64,000 nucleotides of DNA from assembly GCF_016765775.1 (NCBI RefSeq), contig NZ_JAESVN010000003.1, forward strand, positions 310,001 to 374,000. The letters are read 5' to 3'. Both the position numbers and the translations under genes were made by a program. Under the pieces are notes generated by a model, which worked only from the letters and a program-made list of their open reading frames with translations, was not told where the DNA came from and did not search any database. This document shows positions 1 through 9,122 of this stretch, one piece after another. Each line of letters opens with the position of its first letter. Positions within the stretch are counted from its first letter, which is position 1. This DNA comes from Szabonella alba (GTDB lineage Bacteria; Pseudomonadota; Alphaproteobacteria; Rhodobacterales; Rhodobacteraceae).

Positions 1-368
1 ATCAGCAGCGCCACGCGCCCTGCCGCGGCGATGTTGTAAAGGTGAAACAGCGCATCCTCGGCCGCGGAAGCGCCGCCGATGCGGTCGGCATCCTCGACCA
101 CCAGCGCGCGCCCTTCGGCCAGCGCGGGCAGATCCTGCCCCGGCAGGCTGGCCGCCGCGATGATGCGCGCCCCGCTTGCATCCGCCCAGACATGGGCCAG
201 ATGCGTTTTGCCGGCACCTTCCGGCCCGATCAGCAGCATCCGACCCTCGGGCCAGTCACGCCAGCCATCCAGCCCCGCCAGCGCGGCTGCATTGGCGCCG
301 GATACAAAGAAATCCTCCCGCCCCCGCGCCGTGCGGTGCGGCAGGTCAAAGGCCAGCTGTCGTGTCAC
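1..368 (-). CDS. Hda/DnaA-like AAA+ ATPase (3' end cut off by window)
   Basis: The first about 122 residues are visible, starting at a GTG at 368 that overlaps the stop of the upstream permease gene (GTGA). Near the N-terminus lies RQLAFDL (residues 3-9), which resembles the short sliding-clamp binding motif at the start of Hda. A Walker A GPEGAGKT (about 48-55) and a Walker B ALVVEDAD (about 88-95) follow, with the spacing of the DnaA/Hda ATPase core. Hda-type proteins act with the clamp to stimulate ATP hydrolysis by DnaA after initiation. The rest of the gene, including any arginine finger and the presence or absence of a DNA-binding domain, lies outside the window. An N-terminus this short argues against full-length DnaA. 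Confidence 0.82.
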   Translation of the reverse strand, partial: MTRQLAFDLPHRTARGREDFFVSGANAAALAGLDGWRDWPEGRMLLIGPEGAGKTHLAHVWADASGARIIAAASLPGQDLPALAEGRALVVEDADRIGGASAAEDALFHLYNIAAAGRVALL

Positions 369-1444
369 CCCTCGGGCTCCGAAGTCTCGTCCGGTGCATG
401 TCCGCGATACAGCATCGAGGTCTCGTATTCCCCGATGCCCCAGCGGACCAGCACGCCGATGGCCGCTGCAACCGGCACCGCGACCAGCATGCCGACAAAG
501 CCGAAGGCCGCACCAAAGGCCGAAAGCGCAAAAAGCAGCCAGACCGGATGCAGGCCCACCGAATCCCCCACCAGACGCGGGGTGATGATATTGCCTTCAA
601 GAAACTGGCCAAGGGCGAAGATGCCCGCGACGATGCCGATGGACACCCAGTCCCCCCAGAACTGGAACAGCGCCAGCCCAATGGCCAGCGCGCCGCCGAT
701 GATGGCCCCGATGAAGGGAATGAAGGTGATCGCCCCGGCAATCGCGCCGACCACCAGCCCGAATTGCAGACCCGCCAGCATCAGCGAGATGGAATAGAAC
801 AGCCCCATCACCAGACAGACGCTGAGTTGTCCGCGCACGAAGCCTGCCAGCACGCGGTCGATCTCACGCGCCAGAAAGCGGATCGTCGGCGCATGGTCGC
901 GCGGCAGCAGGCTGTCGATGCGGGCCACCATGCGGTCCCAGTCCAGCAGCAGATAGAAGGCCACGACCGGAACGACCACAATGAAGACCACCGCGTTGAT
1001 GACCCCAAGCGCCGAAGAAAACAGCGTGCCCGCCAGTTCACCGCCGCGTTCCTTGATCGTGTCGCCAATGGTCTTGAACGCCTCCCGCACCGGGCCGTCA
1101 TCCGCCATCATGTCGGGAAAGCGGGCATTGACGAAATCCTGCAGCCGCGTGAAAATCTCGGGGGCCGCGTTCACAAGCTGGGTCAATTGCTGGGCCAGCG
1201 TCGGAATCACCGCGATCACCAGCAGCACGACGACGATCAGCATGGCAAGCGAGATCACCACTGTCGACATGATGCGGCCAAGACCCAGCCGTTGCAGGCG
1301 GTCCGCGACCGGATCCAGAAAATAGGCAATGGCCCCGCCGAACAGGAAGGGCGCCATGACCGGCCCCAGCAGCCAGAGCAATGCCAGAATGGCGATGGCG
1401 GCGATGCCCCAATACAGAAATTGCTGTCGGACCGGAAGTGCCAT
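365..1444 (-). CDS. AI-2E family transporter (PerM-type permease)
   Basis: This 359-residue protein has the usual length and layout of the AI-2E/PerM family: two N-terminal hydrophobic segments (about 12-45), another at about 60-85, a soluble amphipathic stretch (about 90-145), and a block of long hydrophobic helices from about 148 onward including a GAIAGAITFIPFIG-like glycine-rich segment. Family members export varied small molecules or ions; the substrate here cannot be read from sequence. An AAAGGGG ribosome site lies just upstream of the ATG. It is cotranscribed and translationally coupled with the Hda-like gene (GTGA overlap), a pairing often seen in alphaproteobacteria. Confidence 0.85.
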   Translation of the reverse strand: MALPVRQQFLYWGIAAIAILALLWLLGPVMAPFLFGGAIAYFLDPVADRLQRLGLGRIMSTVVISLAMLIVVVLLVIAVIPTLAQQLTQLVNAAPEIFTRLQDFVNARFPDMMADDGPVREAFKTIGDTIKERGGELAGTLFSSALGVINAVVFIVVVPVVAFYLLLDWDRMVARIDSLLPRDHAPTIRFLAREIDRVLAGFVRGQLSVCLVMGLFYSISLMLAGLQFGLVVGAIAGAITFIPFIGAIIGGALAIGLALFQFWGDWVSIGIVAGIFALGQFLEGNIITPRLVGDSVGLHPVWLLFALSAFGAAFGFVGMLVAVPVAAAIGVLVRWGIGEYETSMLYRGHAPDETSEPEG

Positions 1445-1574
1445 GAATGCCCCTTTCAGGACCGGCAGAACGGGGTCCCTGCCCTCATATCACCCTTGGG
1501 TCCGGTCAGTGCAAGTCCCTGTTCCGATGGCGTGCCGCGCCCGATGTCATCAGCCCCGCCCGATCCGCTGCCGC

Positions 1575-1763
1575 CTAATGCGGGCGCTTGCGCTCATCGG
1601 CCTCGGGGGAAATGTTCTGCAGGTCTTCCGCCTCAACCGGGTCATCGGACGGGATCGCATAGCTTCCCTTCAGCCAGCGGCCAAGGTCGATATCGGCGCA
1701 GCGGCGCGAACAGAAGGGGCGATAGGCCGGATCACCCGGCTTGGCGCAGATCGGACAACTCAT
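1575..1763 (-). CDS. yacG: YacG-like zinc-finger protein, DNA gyrase inhibitor family
   Basis: This 62-residue protein carries four cysteines in the YacG pattern: CPIC at residues 3-6 and CSRRC at 18-22, followed by ADIDLGRWL, the family's hallmark stretch. E. coli YacG binds GyrB and inhibits gyrase; in alphaproteobacteria the gene commonly follows an RNase G-like gene. Its ATG overlaps the stop of that gene (ATGA at 1760-1763), so the two are translationally coupled. The tail after residue 35 is acidic and probably disordered. Confidence 0.88.
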   Translation of the reverse strand: MSCPICAKPGDPAYRPFCSRRCADIDLGRWLKGSYAIPSDDPVEAEDLQNISPEADERKRPH

Positions 1764-2812
1764 GCCAGCACCTCGGCCAGCGGCGCGCGGTCGCGTTTGC
1801 GCACCAGTTCATAAAGGCCGATCGTCGTCCAGCCCGCCAGATTGGTCTCGGCCGCCTCCCCCTTGAAGGCCGCGCGCAGCACCTGATCCAGAACCGCGCG
1901 GTCGCGCTTCGGCATCGGGGCGAAATCGACCACGATCTGCCCGCCCAAGCCCCGCAGCCGCAACTGGCGCGGCAATTCCCGTGCGGCGGCGATATTGGTC
2001 TTGAGCCCGGCAGCGGGGGAACTGTCGCCCCCGGTATTCACATCCACCGCAACCAGCGCGCGCGTCGGTTCAACCATCATATGCGCCCCGCCGTCCAGAT
2101 CCACGCGGGGGCCAAGCAGCGCCTCGATCATGTCCTCGACGCCGTGATCGGCAAAGCAGCCCTTGCGGTCCTCGACGGCATCGGGGGCCGGTTCGGCCCA
2201 GTCACGCCATGCGGTATCCCGCGCGCCCGCACCCTCAACCAGCAGTTCCGGCCCGCCCACAAGATCGGCCAGAACCGCCTCGGCCAGCCCGCGCATCTGG
2301 GCGATGTCCCCGGCAATCTCATCGGCTTCGGCACCCTCGCAGGCAGATCGCAGGATCAGCCCCAGCCCTGCATCCGCGCCCGCCATCCCCGCAACCGCCA
2401 ACGCCTCAAGCGTGGCGCGGATCTCGCTGTCGCGGATCCGGCGTGAGATGTTCAGCCCCGGCGCGCCCGGCGTCACGATGGCATGGCGCGACTTGAACAA
2501 AAGCCGCGTCGTGACAGGCACCGCCTTGCCCGGTTCCGCCGGTCCGGTGACCTGAACCAGCACCGGACGCCCCGGTGCCAGCCCGTCGGTCTGGCGCAGA
2601 AAGCCGCTGGCGCCGGGCAGTTTGACGAACATGCCGCCCATGCCCTTCATCGGGCGGTCGGCAATCGCGCGGTAGATCGCGCCGGTCAGCGGGCGATCAT
2701 CAGACGGATCGACCAGCAATTCTTCAAGCCGGCCATCGATCAGCAGGGCCGCAACCTCACGCTCGCCGATCTCATCCAGCAGGATCACCCGCCCCTGCAT
2801 ACCGCGCGTCAT
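1760..2812 (-). CDS. rng: RNase E/G family endoribonuclease, short form
   Basis: The start is the ATG at 2812, which overlaps the stop of maf (ATGA). The 350-residue protein has an S1-like N-terminal part with [13 protein letters not shown] and FLRQTDG, then the catalytic core: AVDVNTGGD carries one metal-binding aspartate and IVVDFAPM the other, as in RNase E/G. It stops at [12 protein letters not shown], the place where RNase E and G continue to the CPxC zinc link and the small domain. It contains no CxxC, and E. coli RNase G is about 140 residues longer. RNA decay or rRNA maturation is the likely role. The lack of the dimerising zinc link is notable beside the zinc-finger gene yacG. Confidence 0.85.
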   Translation of the reverse strand: MTRGMQGRVILLDEIGEREVAALLIDGRLEELLVDPSDDRPLTGAIYRAIADRPMKGMGGMFVKLPGASGFLRQTDGLAPGRPVLVQVTGPAEPGKAVPVTTRLLFKSRHAIVTPGAPGLNISRRIRDSEIRATLEALAVAGMAGADAGLGLILRSACEGAEADEIAGDIAQMRGLAEAVLADLVGGPELLVEGAGARDTAWRDWAEPAPDAVEDRKGCFADHGVEDMIEALLGPRVDLDGGAHMMVEPTRALVAVDVNTGGDSSPAAGLKTNIAAARELPRQLRLRGLGGQIVVDFAPMPKRDRAVLDQVLRAAFKGEAAETNLAGWTTIGLYELVRKRDRAPLAEVLA

Positions 2813-3384
2813 TCCGCCCTCCAGACCGGCCAGCCCGCCGCTGCCAGCATTGCCGCCGTTTCGGCCACAGGCAGGCCCATGATGCCAGTGAAAGACCCGG
2901 AAATCCACGGGATGAAGGCCCCGGCCATGCCCTGAATGCCATAGCCCCCGGCCTTGCCCTGCCAGTCGCCACTGGCCAAATAGGCGTTGAGTTCGCCATC
3001 TGACAGCCGTTTCATCTTAACCGCCGACACGACCTCACGCGTCCACATCTGCCCATCCCGGCGCAGTGCAATGGCGGTGATGACGGAATGGCGCCGCCCG
3101 CCAAGAGCCAGCAGGAACTGTGCCGCCTCGGCCGCATCGCGCGGCTTGCCCATGATCCGGCGGCCAAGCGCCACGGTGGTATCGGCGCACAGCACCAGAT
3201 CACCCGGCCCGGCCTGCACGGCCGCAGCTTTCTCCCGCGCGATCCGGGCGCAATAGACGCGGGGCAATTCGCCCTTCAGCGGATCCTCGTCGATATCCGG
3301 GGGCAGGATCGCATCCGGCACAACGCCGATCTGCGCCAGCAGATCGCGCCGTCGCGGGCTGGCGGAACCAAGGATCAGGCGCAT
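2809..3384 (-). CDS. maf: Maf family nucleoside triphosphate pyrophosphatase
   Basis: The 191-residue protein begins [16 protein letters not shown], the Maf signature. It goes on with [20 protein letters not shown], a substrate-site ADTTVALG and [13 protein letters not shown], all in Maf order. Maf proteins hydrolyse non-canonical or methylated NTPs to monophosphates to keep them out of nucleic acids. The late segment [13 protein letters not shown] is the usual C-terminal Maf block. It sits between infA and rng and overlaps the rng start by 4 bp. The ribosome site is weak, so coupling to infA transcription is likely. Confidence 0.92.
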   Translation of the reverse strand: MRLILGSASPRRRDLLAQIGVVPDAILPPDIDEDPLKGELPRVYCARIAREKAAAVQAGPGDLVLCADTTVALGRRIMGKPRDAAEAAQFLLALGGRRHSVITAIALRRDGQMWTREVVSAVKMKRLSDGELNAYLASGDWQGKAGGYGIQGMAGAFIPWISGSFTGIMGLPVAETAAMLAAAGWPVWRAE

Positions 3385-3402
3385 GGGACCGACGCGCGCC
3401 GC

Positions 3403-3621
3403 TTACTTGAAGCGATAATTGATGCGGCCCTTTGACAGGTCATAGGGGGTCATTTCCACCTGCACCTTGTCGCCTGCCAGAACGCGGATGCGGTTTTGCC
3501 GCATCTTGCCTGCCATCGTTGCGATCAGTTCATGGCCGTTCTCAAGTTCGACCCTGAATGTCGCATTCGGCAGGAGTTCCTTGACGACACCGGGGAATTC
3601 GAGAATGTCTTCCTTGGCCAT
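3403..3621 (-). CDS. infA: Translation initiation factor IF-1
   Basis: This 72-residue protein has the standard IF-1 length and is one S1/OB fold throughout: [12 protein letters not shown], then [21 protein letters not shown] and [10 protein letters not shown] at the end. IF-1 binds the ribosomal A site during initiation. A good ribosome site (GGAGA) precedes the ATG. It heads the infA-maf-rng-yacG group on the minus strand; maf begins 18 bp after its stop. Confidence 0.97.
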   Translation of the reverse strand: MAKEDILEFPGVVKELLPNATFRVELENGHELIATMAGKMRQNRIRVLAGDKVQVEMTPYDLSKGRINYRFK

Positions 3622-3743
3622 GGTCTCTCCGAAATGGGTTGCGCCCGCGCATGGGCGCAGGCATCGCCGGGTAAATGCGCTCGATTTCCCGGATTTTCAA
3701 GCACAAATACACAGCCGCCCGCCGCTTGTTCCCGACAGGGCCG

Positions 3744-4631
3744 CTATCGCCCCAGACGCAGGGCCTGTTCGGCCCAGTGCCGGTGGTTGAGAACGCCGCC
3801 ATCGCGGCGCACTTCGGCAATCGCGGCAAGATCGATATCGGCAAGGGTCCAGCCGGGCCGGTCCAGCCCGCCCTGCGCGATGATCCCGGTGGGAGGAAAA
3901 CCCCGGTCGGGCGGCCCGTAGAGTGAGGCAGCACCCACATTCTCATCCACCGCAGGACAGAAATCGCAAAGGCCCACGGTGGGGGATTGCACCACAATGC
4001 ATTGATTTTCCAGCGCCCGCGCCATGGATCCGACCTGCACCCGGGTGAACCCGGCAAGACTGTCGGTGCAGGAGGGCACCAGAAGGATCTCGGCCCCCGC
4101 CTCGGCCAGATGCCGCGCCAGAAGCGGGAATTCGCTGTCATAGCAGATCAGGATTCCCAGCCGCCCGACCGGAGTGTCGAACACGCGCAGCCCCCCGGTT
4201 CCCGGCACGACAGTCCAGATTTCGCGTTCGAACCGCGTCATGATCTGCTTGTCCTGATGGCCGATCACCCCGTCAGGACCATAAAGTACCGAACGGTTCA
4301 CCGGACGACTGCCCGGAGAAGGATCGGCAAAGACCGGCGCAGAGGGGCCAAGGATATGCACCTCGTGCCGTGACGCGAGCCCCGCCAGATGTGCCGTCAC
4401 CGCAGGTCCGTGGCGCGCGGCCTCGTGCAGGGCGGCCTCGATATCCTCTGACACCGCGCGGCCGCCAAGGCTGGCCAGTTCCATGGCGCCATATTCGGGA
4501 AAGACCAGCAGATCCGCCCCCTGCCCCGCCGCATCGGCAACCCATTGGTCCATCTTGGCGGTGTAATCGGCAAAGTTGCCGAATTCGGTCAGCGGATAGG
4601 CAGCGGTGGCAATGCGGATCTTCGATGTCAT
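3744..4631 (-). CDS. Carbon-nitrogen hydrolase (nitrilase superfamily)
   Basis: The start at 4631 is preceded by AAGGGG and gives 295 residues. The nitrilase catalytic triad is visible: Glu46 in VFPEYGA, Lys128 in HQDKQIMTRFE and Cys163 in LICYDSEFP. Members hydrolyse amides or nitriles; the nearest recognisable groups are the omega-amidase/N-carbamoylputrescine amidase-like proteins, but the substrate is not deducible. The gene lies 11 bp downstream of a GNAT gene, which overlaps an NTF2-like gene, so the three form one minus-strand operon. Confidence 0.88.
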   Translation of the reverse strand: MTSKIRIATAAYPLTEFGNFADYTAKMDQWVADAAGQGADLLVFPEYGAMELASLGGRAVSEDIEAALHEAARHGPAVTAHLAGLASRHEVHILGPSAPVFADPSPGSRPVNRSVLYGPDGVIGHQDKQIMTRFEREIWTVVPGTGGLRVFDTPVGRLGILICYDSEFPLLARHLAEAGAEILLVPSCTDSLAGFTRVQVGSMARALENQCIVVQSPTVGLCDFCPAVDENVGAASLYGPPDRGFPPTGIIAQGGLDRPGWTLADIDLAAIAEVRRDGGVLNHRHWAEQALRLGR

Positions 4632-4642
4632 CGGCAGGCCCC

Positions 4643-5242
4643 TTACAATGTGCGCATCCAGAATTGCAGCAGCTTTTTCGTCTCTGCCGCCTTGCCCAGA
4701 TCGGTCCATGAAAATTCCGCCATCACACCCGGCAAGGGCGCATAGCCGCGCTTGCGCCAGAAGGCATCATTGCTGCGCGCCCCCTTGGGGCGCATCGGAT
4801 GATCATCAGGGCGCAGGACCGAGCAGAAGGCGACATGGCGCCGCCCCAGCGCGGCGGCATGGGCCTCGCGCTCATCAAAAAAGCGATGCCCGATCCCCCG
4901 GCTCCGATATTGCGGCATCAAAACCGATTCCGCGCAATAGAAGATGTCTTGCAACGCGATCCCCATGGGCGCAAAGGCCGCCGCGAATTCACCGGCGTGA
5001 TCTTCCATCGGGGTGCCGGTTGCCGCCCCGACCAGCCGTGCCCCGTCAAAGGCCCCCACGACGATCGCACCCGCGCTGTTGCGATAGCTTTCCATATAGC
5101 GGCGCTCATAGTCCAGTGACCCGTCGTAAAGATAAGGCCAGTCGCGGAACACCGCGATGCGCAGCACCGCCACATCGTCCAATGCGGCCTCAAGCGCCGA
5201 ACCGGTCAGGGTGCGGACCGATATCTCCCCGGACCCGGTCAT
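4643..5242 (-). CDS. GNAT family N-acetyltransferase
   Basis: The 199-residue protein shows the GNAT acetyl-CoA loop in SVLMPQYRSRGIGHRFFDE (the QYRSRGIGH part is motif A), followed by a helix and a hydrophobic beta strand (RRHVAFCSVL). Its early part (IAVFRDWPYLYDG, YFxxY-like repeats) matches bacterial GNATs next to nitrilase-type hydrolases. Its acyl acceptor is unknown. It overlaps the upstream NTF2-like gene by 4 bp and lies 11 bp before the C-N hydrolase gene; this pairing suggests they act on the same amine- or amide-containing metabolite, which is inference. Confidence 0.82.
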   Translation of the reverse strand: MTGSGEISVRTLTGSALEAALDDVAVLRIAVFRDWPYLYDGSLDYERRYMESYRNSAGAIVVGAFDGARLVGAATGTPMEDHAGEFAAAFAPMGIALQDIFYCAESVLMPQYRSRGIGHRFFDEREAHAAALGRRHVAFCSVLRPDDHPMRPKGARSNDAFWRKRGYAPLPGVMAEFSWTDLGKAAETKKLLQFWMRTL

Positions 5243-5646
5243 TTGACCTGCGCGATCCAGTCATTGAGATTGTAGAAGGTCGTCACCCGTGAAATCCGGT
5301 CACCGCGCAGATCGAAAAACGCCCCGGCGGGCAGGATATATGTCTGCCCTTTCGCCTCGGGCAAGCCCGGGTCGGTCTGCAGATATTCGCCATGCACAGT
5401 GAATTCCGCCGCCCCCCGCGTGCCGTCCTCATTGGCGAAGATCATGATATCCTTCAGTTCCTCGTGATAGCTGACCCCCATATGCGCGCAGAACTCGGCG
5501 AATTTCGCGCGGCCAAGGCGGATCCCGCCCTCATTGACGCGGTGTTCCACATCTTCGGTGACCAGCGCCAGCATGGCGTCAGGATCGGCGGCGTTGAAGG
5601 CGGCGTAATAGGCGGCGATGGTCTTGCTGGCGTCATCGGCGGACAT
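5239..5646 (-). CDS. NTF2-like / SnoaL-type ketosteroid-isomerase-fold protein
   Basis: This 135-residue protein has the typical NTF2-like layout: an N-terminal helix with YYAAFNAADPDAMLALV, then VTEDVEHRVNEGG, and beta strands with GAAEFTVHGEY and GAFFDLRGDRISRVTTFYN near the end. Proteins of this fold are small-molecule isomerases, hydrolases or binding proteins; the reaction cannot be assigned. AAAGGA lies 8 bp before the ATG. It is the first gene of the operon with the GNAT and the C-N hydrolase (4-bp overlap). Confidence 0.75.
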   Translation of the reverse strand: MSADDASKTIAAYYAAFNAADPDAMLALVTEDVEHRVNEGGIRLGRAKFAEFCAHMGVSYHEELKDIMIFANEDGTRGAAEFTVHGEYLQTDPGLPEAKGQTYILPAGAFFDLRGDRISRVTTFYNLNDWIAQVK

Positions 5647-5882
5647 GGCGGGTTTCCTTTCATCGCGGTCGCGGCCCCTTCATGCGGGCCGGTTTGGCCG
5701 CATATGGCGACAGGGCGGCGACGCTGTCCAGCCCCGGCCCGACCGCCTGCACCGTCCTTGCGACACGGCGCACCACCCTTATGCGCCCGTGCAGGGTGGC
5801 GGCGCGGCTTGCCTGCCAGGGGGCAACCCGCTAGGAACGGGCGAAACGACCTGCCCGAAACGCCTGAAAACGAGGCCCGCCC

Positions 5883-7223
5883 ATGCGTCTGTCGCGCTAC
5901 TTTCTGCCCGTCCTCAAGGAAAACCCTGCCGAAGCCCAGATCGTCAGCCACCGCTACATGCTGCGCGCGGGCATGATCAAGCAGCAGGCGGCGGGGATCT
6001 ATTCCTGGCTGCCGCTGGGGTTCAAGGTGCTGCGCCGGATCGAACAGATCGTGCATGAGGAACAGATCCGCGCTGGGCATATCCCGCTTCTGATGCCGAC
6101 GCTGCAACCGGCGGACCTCTGGCGCGAATCCGGGCGCTATGACGATTACGGGCAGGAAATGCTGCGAATCCAGGACCGCCACAAGCGCGACCTGCTGTAT
6201 GGTCCCACGAATGAGGAGATGATCACCGACATCTTCCGCAGTCATGTGAACAGCTACAAGGATCTGCCGCTGACGCTGTATCACATCCAGTGGAAATTCC
6301 GCGATGAGGTGCGTCCGCGTTTCGGCGTGATGCGGGGCCGCGAATTCCTGATGAAGGACGGCTACAACTTCGACGTCGACCGCGATGCCGCCCTTCATGC
6401 CTATAACCGCCATATGGTCAGCTATCTGCGCACCTATGAGCGCATGGGCCTGACCGCGATTCCGATGCGCGCGGCCTCGGGACCCATCGGGGGCGACAAT
6501 ACCCATGAATTTCTGGTGCTGGCGCAGACCGGCGAATCGGAAGTCTTCTATGATGACCGCGTGACGGCGCTGAAACTGGGCAGCCGTGAGGTCGATTTCG
6601 ACAACCGCGCCGAGGTGGAAGCTGTCTGCAACGAGTTCACCACGCTTTACGCCCGCACCGATGAGACGCATGACGCAGATGTCTTCGACCAGATCCCCGA
6701 GGAACACCGCAAGGTGGGCCGGGGTATCGAAGTTGGCCAGATCTTCTATTTCGGCACCAAATATTCCGAGGCGATGGGCGCCACGGTCGTCACCGCCGAT
6801 GGCAGCCGCGTTCCGGTCGAGATGGGCAGCCACGGCATCGGTGTGTCCCGCCTTCTGGGTGCCATCATCGAGGCCAGCCATGATGACAAGGGCATCATCT
6901 GGCCCGAAGGCGTGACCCCTTTCCATTGCGGTATCGTGAACCTGAAACAGGGCGATGCCGGCACGGATGCCGCCTGTGAAGCGCTTTACAAGGCACTGAA
7001 ACTGGGCGGACTTGATCCGCTTTATGATGACCGCGACGAACGAGCAGGCGCGAAATTCGCCACGATGGACCTGATCGGCCTGCCCTGGCGCATCACGGTC
7101 GGGCCGCGCGGACTGGCAGCGGGCAAGGTCGAACTGACCTCGCGCCGCAGCGGCATCAGCGAGGAAATGACGCCCGAAGAGGCCATCGCGCGGATTGGCG
7201 CGATCTATGCCGATCACCCCTGA
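5883..7223 (+). CDS. proS: Prolyl-tRNA synthetase, short alphaproteobacterial form
   Basis: The 446-residue enzyme charges tRNA-Pro. Class II motifs are evident: motif 1 near [15 protein letters not shown], motif 2 in [20 protein letters not shown] and motif 3 in [16 protein letters not shown], followed by an anticodon-binding domain with [12 protein letters not shown]. Between [11 protein letters not shown] and RGIEVGQIF there are only about 80 residues, whereas E. coli ProRS has a roughly 180-residue editing insertion (INS) here. The enzyme is therefore of the truncated-INS class that depends on separate trans-editing proteins. It is divergent from the NTF2-like gene; a GAGG ribosome site is present. 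Confidence 0.96.
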   Translation: MRLSRYFLPVLKENPAEAQIVSHRYMLRAGMIKQQAAGIYSWLPLGFKVLRRIEQIVHEEQIRAGHIPLLMPTLQPADLWRESGRYDDYGQEMLRIQDRHKRDLLYGPTNEEMITDIFRSHVNSYKDLPLTLYHIQWKFRDEVRPRFGVMRGREFLMKDGYNFDVDRDAALHAYNRHMVSYLRTYERMGLTAIPMRAASGPIGGDNTHEFLVLAQTGESEVFYDDRVTALKLGSREVDFDNRAEVEAVCNEFTTLYARTDETHDADVFDQIPEEHRKVGRGIEVGQIFYFGTKYSEAMGATVVTADGSRVPVEMGSHGIGVSRLLGAIIEASHDDKGIIWPEGVTPFHCGIVNLKQGDAGTDAACEALYKALKLGGLDPLYDDRDERAGAKFATMDLIGLPWRITVGPRGLAAGKVELTSRRSGISEEMTPEEAIARIGAIYADHP

Positions 7224-7315
7224 TCCGGCACCCTGCCGCATGGCCCGCATCACAGGCGGGTCATGCGACCATTTCCCCGCCTGACAGCACCGGAATGAGC
7301 GGATAAGATTGGTCC

Positions 7316-8014
7316 ATGTCGCTTTGGTCCCGCATTGCCGCTGCCCTGTCTGCCCTTGCCGCCGGTGAAGGGCTGGCTGCGGTGTTCGACCGCCTGCGCG
7401 GCGAAGGCGGGGTTTGCGCCGAACGTTCGGTCGGGTTCACCATCGCCGTCATCGCGCTGGGGGCCAAGATGGCCAAGGCCGACGGTCAGGTGACACGCGG
7501 CGAGGTCGCGATGTTCCGCCGTCTGTTCGTGATTCCGCCTGACGAAGAGGCCAATGCCGCCCGCGTCTTCGATCTTGCCCGGCAGGATGTGGCGGGCTTT
7601 GACGCCTATGCCCGCAAGATCCGCGCCATGTTCGGTACCGATGACAATCGCGTGCTGATCGACGTGCTTGAGGCGCTGTTCCACATCGCCATGGCCGATG
7701 ACAATTTCCATCCCGCCGAAGACGCCTTTCTGCATGAGGTCGCGATGATCTTCGGGCTGGGGGAACCCTGTTTCCGCGCCATGCGCGCGCGCTTTGTCGA
7801 GGGCGCGCCCCGCGATCCTTATGAAATTCTGGGCTTGCCGGCAGGCGCCAGCCGCGATCAGGCACGCGCGGCGTGGAAACAGGCGGTTCTGGACAGCCAT
7901 CCCGACCGCCTGATTGCGCGGGGCGTGCCGCCCGAGGCTGTGCAGCTTGCCTCACGCCGCCTGATCGCGGTCAATGCAGCCTGGGCCGAAATCAATGGCC
8001 AGCAAGCGGCCTGA
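7316..8014 (+). CDS. DjlA-like J-domain protein with TerB-like domain
   Basis: This 232-residue protein begins with a short hydrophobic/amphipathic stretch and a TerB-like helical domain (about 38-145) with the repeated pattern KMAKADGQVTRGE and MADDNFHPAEDAF, as in DjlA. A C-terminal J domain follows (about 163-228): DPYEILGLPAGAS, the HPD tripeptide in DSHPDRLIARG, and a final helix. J proteins stimulate DnaK ATPase. E. coli DjlA has an N-terminal membrane anchor; here that segment is short, so membrane attachment is uncertain. Its end overlaps the next gene by about 20 bp. Confidence 0.87.
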   Translation: MSLWSRIAAALSALAAGEGLAAVFDRLRGEGGVCAERSVGFTIAVIALGAKMAKADGQVTRGEVAMFRRLFVIPPDEEANAARVFDLARQDVAGFDAYARKIRAMFGTDDNRVLIDVLEALFHIAMADDNFHPAEDAFLHEVAMIFGLGEPCFRAMRARFVEGAPRDPYEILGLPAGASRDQARAAWKQAVLDSHPDRLIARGVPPEAVQLASRRLIAVNAAWAEINGQQAA

Positions 8015-9062
8015 GGCCGGGGCGAAGGCCCCGCCCCGTCTGCGCATCGCCACCTATAATGTCGAATGGTTCAATGCGCTGTTCGATGATGACGGGCTGA
8101 TGCTGCCCGACAGCCAACGCTCGGCCCGGCACGGGATCAGCCGGGGCGAGCAACTGGGCGCGCTGGGGATCGTCTTCACCGCGCTGGATGCCGATGGCAT
8201 CCTGATTGTCGAGGCCCCGGACCAAAGCCGCAAACGCAGCACGACCCGCGCGCTGGACGGATTCGCACGGCATTTCGGCCTGCGCGCCCGCCGCGCGCTG
8301 ATCGGGTTTCAAAGCGACACGGAACAGGAGATTGCCTTTCTGTTCGATCCTGACCGCATAGGCGTCCGGCATGACCCGCAAGGCACCGATCCGCTGCATG
8401 CCGACCCATCGGATATTCCGCGTTTCGACGGGGTGTTCCGCCATGACCTGAATGCCGATGCACAGCCCGAGCGGATCAGCTTTTCCAAACCACCCCTGGA
8501 ACTGGCTTTGCAGGCCGGGGGGCGCGCTATCCGCCTGATCGGGGTGCATGCCAAATCCAAGGCCCCGCATGGTGCCCGCAGCCCCGATGAGGCCATGCGC
8601 ATCGGCATCGAGAACCGACGCAAGCAACTGGCGCAATGCCTGTGGCTGCGCCAGCGCGCGCGCCGCCATCTGGAAAGCGGTGACAGCCTGATCGTGCTGG
8701 GCGATTTCAATGACGGGCCGGGGCTTGATGAATATGAAAAGCTGTTCGGCCAGTCGGGCGTCGAGATCGTCATGGGACTGCACGAAGATCCCGGCCTGCG
8801 CCTGCGCGAACCCCATGCGGAACTGGCACTGCAATCACGGATCGGGCTGTCGGCCAGCACGGCGCGGTTCTGGCTGGATCGCGAAAAACGCTATTTCGAG
8901 GCGCTTCTGGATTTCATTCTGGTCAGCGCCGATCTGGCCGCGACCGGCCCGCGCTGGCGCATCTGGCATCCGCTGAATGATCCGGATTGCTGGCAGAACC
9001 CCGATCTTCGCGAGGCGCTGCTGACGGCCTCCGACCATTTCCCGGTCAGCATTGACCTTTGA
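7995..9062 (+). CDS. Endonuclease/exonuclease/phosphatase (EEP) family protein
   Basis: The ATG at 7995 gives about 355 residues; an in-frame ATG at 7974 inside the previous gene is possible but less likely. EEP-fold motifs are visible: RIATYNVEWFN at the start, a catalytic glutamate region in ADGILIVEAPDQ, IGVHAKSK, VLGDFNDGPG, and the terminal TASDHFPVSIDL. These residues bind the catalytic metal and phosphate. The family includes nucleases and phosphodiesterases acting on nucleic acids or lipids; the exact substrate is not clear. The start lies inside the end of the DjlA-like gene, so translation is probably coupled. Confidence 0.82.
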   Translation: MASKRPEAGAKAPPRLRIATYNVEWFNALFDDDGLMLPDSQRSARHGISRGEQLGALGIVFTALDADGILIVEAPDQSRKRSTTRALDGFARHFGLRARRALIGFQSDTEQEIAFLFDPDRIGVRHDPQGTDPLHADPSDIPRFDGVFRHDLNADAQPERISFSKPPLELALQAGGRAIRLIGVHAKSKAPHGARSPDEAMRIGIENRRKQLAQCLWLRQRARRHLESGDSLIVLGDFNDGPGLDEYEKLFGQSGVEIVMGLHEDPGLRLREPHAELALQSRIGLSASTARFWLDREKRYFEALLDFILVSADLAATGPRWRIWHPLNDPDCWQNPDLREALLTASDHFPVSIDL

Positions 9063-9122
9063 TCGGCAGTGATGCGGCCCCGCTGTCTGGAAATGCGGCG
9101 CGGCGCTTCCCATATTCCGGGA

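Noticed and set aside
176-2446. Plus-strand 756-codon open frame
   Set aside because: It is antisense to the AI-2E permease, yacG and rng genes and has a histidine-, glutamine- and arginine-rich, non-family composition caused by the high-GC codon bias of the minus-strand genes.
5454-7253. Minus-strand 599-codon open frame
   Set aside because: It is antisense to proS and the NTF2-like gene; proS is certain by its class II motifs.
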